The notes beneath the pieces were generated by a model. The model had not been told where the DNA came from. It saw only the letters and a list, made by a program, of their open reading frames with translations, and did no database searches. Of a stretch of 64,000 nucleotides of DNA, positions 58,947 to 64,000 are shown in pieces; within the stretch, counting starts at the first letter, position 1, and the number at the start of each line of letters is the position of its first letter. Source of the stretch: Candidatus Thiothrix anitrata (GTDB lineage: Bacteria > Pseudomonadota > Gammaproteobacteria > Thiotrichales > Thiotrichaceae). The position numbers and the translations under genes are program-made. The stretch spans positions 2,321,283-2,385,282 of the forward strand of contig NZ_CP072800.1 in NCBI RefSeq assembly GCF_017901155.1, read 5' to 3'.

Positions 58947-59636
58947 ATGGAATTGATAAGCCTCGTTATTATGGCGTTGGGTTTGGTGGCTTTGGTAGCC
59001 ATTTATATTTTGAGCCGCATTTCACGTCGCGATTTGCCCCAAAAGCGTGATGAAAGTGTGCCGGTATTACGTGATAAAGACGGCAATCCGATTTCCAGCG
59101 TGCTGGAGGATGTGCCCGCCCGTGATGGCAAACGTCCGGCTGCGAATGCACGTATTTTATCCGATGCGATGATGTCGGGTGTTGCGACTCCTTCCGCTAC
59201 CTCTGATGTGGCGTTAGAGCCTGAAAACAGTGTGATTTTGCCGCCGCAATTGGTGCTGTTTGTTGCGGCTGATATTGATGCGGGTTTTGCTGGTGAAGAA
59301 GTGCTTAAAGCCTTGGATAACGCGGGCTTGCGTTTCGGCGACATGGGCATTTTCCACCGTATCATTAATCACAATGGTACGGAAGTCAGCTTGTTTAGCG
59401 TGGCGAATGGGGTAAAACCTTGGACATTGGTTCCCGAAGAGCTGATCGAACAAGCGACACCGGGTTTGTCGATGATCCTGAATTTACCCAGCCCGATTGC
59501 CAACGGTGATGCTATTCACGATTTCTTGCGCACCGCAGAACGTTTGACGGGCGATTTGGGCGGCGTGTTAAAAGATCAGGATCAGCAAGCGATTACTGCT
59601 GATTCTCGCGCTAGTTTGTTAGCGTTAGCGGGGTAA
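58947..59636 (+). CDS. zipA: Cell division protein ZipA
   Basis: ZipA anchors FtsZ to the inner membrane. The 229-residue product has an N-terminal membrane segment (LISLVIMALGLVALVAIYIL), a charged/Pro linker (about 25-95) and a C-terminal FtsZ-binding domain (about 97-225: LVLFVAADIDAGFAGEEVLK, FHRIINHNGTEVSLFSVANG). The linker is much shorter than in E. coli (328 residues in total), as in many other gammaproteobacteria. It overlaps the fbpC end by 12 bp. Confidence 0.88.
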   Translation: MELISLVIMALGLVALVAIYILSRISRRDLPQKRDESVPVLRDKDGNPISSVLEDVPARDGKRPAANARILSDAMMSGVATPSATSDVALEPENSVILPPQLVLFVAADIDAGFAGEEVLKALDNAGLRFGDMGIFHRIINHNGTEVSLFSVANGVKPWTLVPEELIEQATPGLSMILNLPSPIANGDAIHDFLRTAERLTGDLGGVLKDQDQQAITADSRASLLALAG

Positions 59637-60674
59637 ATGTTTCAAAATCACCCGATGCTGCATATCCAGCTCGAAACACACCGTCGTGCCGATAGCGTGG
59701 GTTTCGTGGCTGGGGGCGACGGCTAAAATTTGACTGCCGTCCGCTAAACTTAGCACGTACAAGTATTCCGCACCCCGAAATACCCGCGATACCACGGTGG
59801 CTTTGCGTGGTGCATCTGCTACCAGTTTCAGGTCATCAGGGCGTATCAGCACATCAACCGGACATTCTGGTTGGCAGCCTGCGGGTATTTCACCTTGTAC
59901 CGCACCCATTAACGTCGACACAGTATTGTGATTTAGCACTGTCCCTGCAATCAGCGCACCTTGCCCAATAAACCCGGCCACAAACTGATTCACCGGCTTG
60001 TGATACAAGTTGTAGCCCGTGTCCCATTGCTGCAACCGCCCGCTTTGCAACACGCCGATTTCATCCGCCATTGCAAACGCTTCGTGCTGATCGTGCGTCA
60101 CCAGAATCGCCGTCATGCCTTCACGTTTGAGAATATCGCGTACTTCCCGCGCCAACATTTCACGCAATTCCACGTCTTGGCTACCAAACGGCTCATCCAA
60201 CAATAGCAAACGCGGTTGCGGCGCAAGAGCGCGAGCCAGTGCAATCCGCTGTTGTTGCCCACCTGATAATTCGTGCGGATAACGCTTTTCATACCCCGGC
60301 AAATTCACCAGCTCCAGCAATTCTGCCACCCGCCGAGCCTTATCCTTGCCCGACTGTTTGCGAATTCCGAAGGTAATATTGTCGGCAATGCTCAGGTGCG
60401 GAAACAGCGCGTAATCCTGAAATACCATGCCGATATTGCGTTTTTCCGGCGGCAAATGCACGTCAGGTGCACTGATCACCTGATCTTTGAGCGTGATCTT
60501 GCCACGGGCGACAGGCTCGAAACCGGCAATCGCCCGCAGCAGCGTCGTCTTGCCGCAGCCGCTGGGCCCTAGCAAACAACCGATTTGCCCGTCTTCCACC
60601 GTCAGATTGACATCGTGTACCACCGCATTGTTGCCGTATTCGATGTGAATGTTTTGTAGGGTTAGTTTGCTCAT
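59625..60674 (-). CDS. fbpC: Ferric-iron ABC transporter ATP-binding protein
   Basis: ATG 60674 overlaps the fbpB stop (TGATG). The 349-residue product has Walker A LGPSGCGKTTLLRAIAGF, the signature LSGGQQQRIALARALAPQPR, Walker B LLLLDEPFGSQD and the H-loop VTHDQHEAFAMADEIG. A C-terminal TOBE-like regulatory domain follows (about 240-349). It energises import through FbpB. Its length and substrate class match FbpC/FutC. Confidence 0.92.
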   Translation of the reverse strand: MSKLTLQNIHIEYGNNAVVHDVNLTVEDGQIGCLLGPSGCGKTTLLRAIAGFEPVARGKITLKDQVISAPDVHLPPEKRNIGMVFQDYALFPHLSIADNITFGIRKQSGKDKARRVAELLELVNLPGYEKRYPHELSGGQQQRIALARALAPQPRLLLLDEPFGSQDVELREMLAREVRDILKREGMTAILVTHDQHEAFAMADEIGVLQSGRLQQWDTGYNLYHKPVNQFVAGFIGQGALIAGTVLNHNTVSTLMGAVQGEIPAGCQPECPVDVLIRPDDLKLVADAPRKATVVSRVFRGAEYLYVLSLADGSQILAVAPSHETHAIGTTVCFELDMQHRVILKHLPR

Positions 60675-62314
60675 CAATGTTCCCCAGCCCGCGACCGACT
60701 AATCGAACGGCTCAATAAAATCACCGGAATAATCCCCGCCGCCACAATCATCAGGGAGGGCAAACCCGCATCCGCCAACCGTTCATCCGAAGCCAATTCA
60801 TACGCCCGCACTGCCAGCGTATTGAAATTGAACGGGCGTAAAATCAGCGTGGCAGGCAATTCTTTCAGCACATCCACAAACACCAGCAAAATCGCGGTGA
60901 GTAACGAGCCTTTCATCAACGGCAAATGCAGCCGCTGCAACACACCCAAGGGACTCAAGCCCAGCGAACGCCCCGCATTATCTACCGTCGGTTTAATCTT
61001 ACCCAAACCTGCTTCCACCGTTTGCAGCGACACCGCCAAAAAACGCACATTGTAGGCAAATAGCAGCGTAAACAGCGTGCCACTCAGTAATAAGCCCACA
61101 TTGCTGTCGAAAAATTGCTTGCTCAGGTGGTTGAGTTGCGTATCTGCCCACGCAAACGGAATCAGCACCCCAATCGCAATCACCGTCCCCGGAATCGCAT
61201 ACCCCATCGCCGCAATCCGCGAAGCAATATTGACCAGCGGATCATTATTCAACCGCTTGCCATAGCCCAAAATCAACGCCAGCAATAGCGCAAACACCGC
61301 AGCCAAACTCGCCAGCATCAAGCTATGCCATACCAGATTGATGAAATCACTGTCCAAGCCCTTGCTGGCAACTTTAATGCTCCAATGCAGCAATTGCCCC
61401 ACCGGAATCACAAAACCCAGCAATAAGGGTAGGGCGCACGCCAACACTGCCGCCACCGCCGTCCAGCCGCGCAAACGGAATTTCGGAATGCGCGAATACT
61501 TGCTGGAGGTATGATGATACCGCGCCCGACTCCGCGACCAACGTTCCAATAGAATCAGCATGAACACAAACCCCATCAGCAACGCCGCCAATTGCGAAGC
61601 CGCTGCGTGATCGCCCAAGCCAAACCAAGTACGGAAAATGCCTGTGGTAAACGTCGATACGCCGAAATATTGCACCGTGCCGAAATCCGCCAACGTTTCC
61701 ATCAACGCCAACGACAAGCCGGTAATAATCGCCGGACGCGCCAACGGTAATGCCACCCGAAAGAAACTTTGCCACTGGTTTGACCCCAATGTGCGGCTCA
61801 CTTCCAACACACAAATTGACTGTTCCAGAAATGCCGCTCGCGCCAACAAATACACATACGGGAACAGTACGAGTGAAAGCATGGTGATTGCGCCACCAAG
61901 GGAACGCACATTCGGGAAGTAATAATCGCCATACCCCCAGCCCGTCAGCTCACGCAGCAAGGTTTGCACTGGCCCCGAAAAATCCAGCATTCCCGTGTAG
62001 GTGTAGGCAATAATGTAAGCAGGCATCGCCATCGGCAATAGTAATGCCCATTCAAATAAGCGTCGCCCTGGAAACTCGCACATGCTGTTCAGCCAAGCCG
62101 CCGGAAGCCCCAGCAGTAGCACGCCAAAGCCAACGCCGAAGGTCAGCCGCAGGGTATTCAGCAGGTAATCGCTCAGTACGGTATCACGTAAGTGTTGCCA
62201 GACTTCAGGCGCAGGGACGAAGACATAGCCGAAAACGGCAATGATCGGCAATGCAGTAAGCAGAGCCATCCCGAACAGGGTGGTGCGCCAGAGGAGAGCT
62301 TTCAGATTCAACAA
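60674..62314 (-). CDS. fbpB: Ferric-iron ABC transporter permease
   Basis: The 546-residue product has about 12 transmembrane segments in two homologous halves, each with the EAA-type loop (LEVSRTLGSNQWQSFFRVAL; VDNAGRSLGLSPLGVLQRLH). Such fused permeases are typical of the FbpB/FutB iron family. It is followed by fbpC with overlapping stop/start and preceded by fbpA across a 119-bp gap holding a terminator-like hairpin. Confidence 0.93.
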   Translation of the reverse strand: MLNLKALLWRTTLFGMALLTALPIIAVFGYVFVPAPEVWQHLRDTVLSDYLLNTLRLTFGVGFGVLLLGLPAAWLNSMCEFPGRRLFEWALLLPMAMPAYIIAYTYTGMLDFSGPVQTLLRELTGWGYGDYYFPNVRSLGGAITMLSLVLFPYVYLLARAAFLEQSICVLEVSRTLGSNQWQSFFRVALPLARPAIITGLSLALMETLADFGTVQYFGVSTFTTGIFRTWFGLGDHAAASQLAALLMGFVFMLILLERWSRSRARYHHTSSKYSRIPKFRLRGWTAVAAVLACALPLLLGFVIPVGQLLHWSIKVASKGLDSDFINLVWHSLMLASLAAVFALLLALILGYGKRLNNDPLVNIASRIAAMGYAIPGTVIAIGVLIPFAWADTQLNHLSKQFFDSNVGLLLSGTLFTLLFAYNVRFLAVSLQTVEAGLGKIKPTVDNAGRSLGLSPLGVLQRLHLPLMKGSLLTAILLVFVDVLKELPATLILRPFNFNTLAVRAYELASDERLADAGLPSLMIVAAGIIPVILLSRSISRSRAGEH

Positions 62315-62399
62315 GTCGCCGCCAGAAAAACAAGAAAGGTTTGCATTATCGTTATCGTACAGGTGAGATGCAAGTATCCCCGATTGATGGGGAAAGAAA

Positions 62400-62424
62400 A
62401 CGCCCCACCTTGGTGGCAGGGCGT
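62400..62424 (-). terminator. Hairpin between fbpA and fbpB
   Basis: On the minus strand ACGCC-CTG-CCACC-AA-GGTGG-GGCGT is followed by TTTTC. The rest of the gap has nothing recognisable. Partial termination would give more binding protein than permease, as is common in binding-protein transporters. Confidence 0.65.
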
Positions 62425-62433
62425 AGGGTTGGC

Positions 62434-63447
62434 TTATTTCCAGCCAGCTTTATCCATGATCTTCACGGCTTCAGCGTTGTATTTGCCGAGTTCGGTGAGG
62501 TTCACGCTATCAGCCTTGAATTCACCCCAGCCCTTGAGCATCTCGCTGGGGGTAACACCGGCTTTTACAGGGTATTCCTGATTGGCTTCGGCATACCATT
62601 TCTGCGATTCGTCGCTGACGAGAAATTCCATCAGTTTGATGGCGTTATCCTTGTTTTTAGCAGTTTTAGTGACAGAAGCACCGCTGATATTGACGTGCAC
62701 ACCACGGTCTTGCTGGTTAGGCCAGAAGATCGCAACTTTTTCCGCAGCAGCTTTTTCTTCAGCCTCTTCGCTAGTCAACATTTGGCCGAAGTAGTAGGTG
62801 TTGGACAGGGCAATGTCACACTGCCCGGCAGCAGCAGCCTTGATTTGGTCACGGTCGCCGCCTTCCGGTGGGCGTGCGAAGTTTTTCACCAGACCATCAG
62901 CCCATGCTTGGGCTTTTTCTGCACCGACGGTGGCAATCATCGAGCCAATCATTGACTGGTTGTAAATGTTGTCCGAAGAGCGCACACAGATGCGGCTTTT
63001 CCATTTTGCGTCAGTCAGTGCTTCATAAGTGGACAGATCTTCTGGTTTAACTTTGTCTTTCACGTAAAAAATTGGGCGAGCACGGGAGGTCAGGCCAAAC
63101 CATTGGTTGGCAGGATCACGCAGGGTTTCGGGAATATCTTTTTTCAGGGTTTCTGATTCCACTGCTTGAGTTAAACCCATTTCAACCGCACGGTGCAAAC
63201 GACCCGCATCGGCAGTCATCAGCAAGTCAGCCGGGGTGTTCTCACCTTCGAGCTTGAGGCGCTCCAACAGTGCATCGTCCTTGCCGGTGACGAGGTTGAC
63301 CTTGATGCCAGTGGATTCGGTGAATTTGTCAAACAGTGGTTTGATCAATTGTTCCTTGCGGGAGGAATAGACATTGACTTCGCCATCGGCAAAGGCAGGG
63401 GTAGCAAGGCTGGCAACCAAGAGGGCTAGTGTAAGCTTTTTAATCAC
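62434..63447 (-). CDS. fbpA: Ferric-iron periplasmic binding protein
   Basis: The 337-residue product has a signal peptide (MIKKLTLALLVASLATPAFA, cut before DGEVNV). The mature type-2 periplasmic-binding fold includes VYSSRKEQLIKPLFDKF, ADLLMTADAGRL, CDIALSNTYYFGQML and QYPVKAG-like ends (NQEYPVKAGVTPS). The adjacent Tyr pair (NTYYFG) is the usual iron ligand set of FbpA/FutA. AGGAG precedes the ATG. The gap upstream (63448-63642) holds a sequence partly like a Fur box near 63515-63540 (minus strand TAATGATAA), but this is weak. Confidence 0.92.
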   Translation of the reverse strand: MIKKLTLALLVASLATPAFADGEVNVYSSRKEQLIKPLFDKFTESTGIKVNLVTGKDDALLERLKLEGENTPADLLMTADAGRLHRAVEMGLTQAVESETLKKDIPETLRDPANQWFGLTSRARPIFYVKDKVKPEDLSTYEALTDAKWKSRICVRSSDNIYNQSMIGSMIATVGAEKAQAWADGLVKNFARPPEGGDRDQIKAAAAGQCDIALSNTYYFGQMLTSEEAEEKAAAEKVAIFWPNQQDRGVHVNISGASVTKTAKNKDNAIKLMEFLVSDESQKWYAEANQEYPVKAGVTPSEMLKGWGEFKADSVNLTELGKYNAEAVKIMDKAGWK

Positions 63448-63603
63448 GGCTCGACTCCTAATGAAAACAGTAATAAGAAGGGTTCGTATTTTCTATCAGG
63501 AAAAATATAAATGCAAGCAGTTATCATTACGCACAGTGAATTTGGCGGTAGCCTTGCGGATTGTTACGTTTTGCTGGATTTTGTGTTGAGGTGCGGTTCT
63601 TGA

Positions 63604-63626
63604 CTAGGTGCGCTAAGCACACCTAG
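63604..63626 (-). terminator. CTAGGTG/CACCTAG hairpin after the comEA-like gene
   Basis: CTAGGTG (63604-63610) pairs with CACCTAG (63620-63626), with a further GCT/AGC pair inside. On the minus strand it lies 17 nt after the comEA-like stop, with no T-run. It may stop transcription toward fbpA. Confidence 0.45.
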
Positions 63627-63642
63627 CAAGAGATAGCAGTGA

Positions 63643-64000
63643 TTAGCTATTGCTGTCAGTTTTTGATGCAGATTTTTCCGATACTTTGTCGGTTTTATCA
63701 GATGGCTTGGCATCGGTCTTATCGGCAGTTTTTGCATCCGCTTTGCCGGTCGATTTGTCCGTTGCGGTGGTGCTGGCAGTTGTCGCTCCCTCAGTCAGAG
63801 AAATATCAGCTTTAATTTTTTCAAATAATTTGTCGCCGATACCTTTGACTTCTTTGATTTCATCTAAGGTTTTGAAATCGCCATGTTCGGTGCGGTAGGC
63901 AACAATGGCTTCTGCTTTCGCAGCTCCGATACCATCTAGGCTATCTAAGGTTGCAGCATCGGCTTTGTTTATATTGATCATTTCGGCGAAAACAGCCGGT
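63643..64000 (-). CDS. ComEA-like helix-hairpin-helix DNA-binding protein (partial, 5' end off window)
   Basis: The frame is open through the right edge: before the first Met (63981) it reads PAVFAE, the end of a signal peptide, so the true start lies beyond the window. The mature part INKADAATLDSLDGIGAAKA with IKEVKGIGDKLFEKIKADI carries the double helix-hairpin-helix of ComEA, which binds incoming DNA in natural transformation. The C-terminal ~50 residues are low-complexity Thr/Lys/Asp/Ser/Ala (repeats of TDK and DAK), unusual for the family. At least 118 residues are visible. Confidence 0.85.
   Translation of the reverse strand, partial: PAVFAEMININKADAATLDSLDGIGAAKAEAIVAYRTEHGDFKTLDEIKEVKGIGDKLFEKIKADISLTEGATTASTTATDKSTGKADAKTADKTDAKPSDKTDKVSEKSASKTDSNS

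Noticed and set aside
63515-63540. Fur box upstream of fbpA
   Set aside because: Only a partial match (TAATGATAA with a poor second half); noted under fbpA but not listed as a site.

Overview
The window looks like chromosomal DNA from a gammaproteobacterium, probably of the Thiotrichales (Thiothrix-like). This is inferred from gene content and order: dnaG-rpoD-tRNA-Ile(CAU), gltB-gltD, gntR-prpB-prpC-acnD-prpF-prpE, carA-carB-greA, smc-zipA and dut-coaBC-argB. No rRNA or other strict taxonomic marker is present.

Bases 1-12,000 are accessory DNA, probably an integrated phage- or plasmid-like element lying against the 3' end of a tRNA-Ile2 gene. A leftward operon (7850 to 1) encodes a BcepMu gp16-like DNA-binding protein, a tiny Cys-rich protein, a coiled-coil membrane protein with a winged-helix tail, several very small membrane proteins, a two-domain peptidoglycan hydrolase, a membrane-anchored winged-helix-like protein and a HerA/FtsK-type ATPase. 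It ends in a likely toxin-immunity pair cut by the window edge. A rightward operon (9520-11745) carries small unknown genes and a replication-protein-like gene. Between the two lie an XRE repressor and a PIN-type toxin-antitoxin module. The operator/promoter region of the repressor is present twice, as a 128-bp inverted repeat, so one repressor could control both operons. No capsid, portal, terminase, tail, relaxase, type IV secretion or integrase gene is visible, so the nature of the element is open.

12,000-22,100 is core genome: sigma-70, primase and the two glutamate synthase subunits. 22,100-29,300 holds a six-gene cluster of exported proteins: three related small subunits plus a fourth small protein, a periplasmic Ig-fold chaperone-like protein and a 938-residue outer-membrane usher-like protein. 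It is divergent from an XRE regulator and a flotillin-like gene. The layout resembles a chaperone-usher fimbrial operon, but the proteins do not look like classical FimC/FimD/FimA. With the element it is the best candidate here for something undescribed.

29,300-37,800 is a complete methylcitrate pathway for propionate use (AcnD/PrpF variant) behind a GntR regulator with two phased operator-like palindromes. 37,800-43,650 has carAB-greA and a CobS-like gene lacking the expected motif. 43,780-55,240 has pgm, a DUF1249 gene, a lone iscR, thiL, a SPOR lipoprotein, a DUF4124 protein, argB, a DUF3144 gene, dut, coaBC, radC, a Tat-exported FAD oxidoreductase, a haem lipoprotein and an unknown gene. 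55,430-64,000 has smc-zipA, a ferric-iron ABC transporter (fbpABC) and a ComEA-like protein cut by the right edge. No stretch over 300 bases lacks a gene; the longest gaps (about 190-270 bp) hold the control elements described below.
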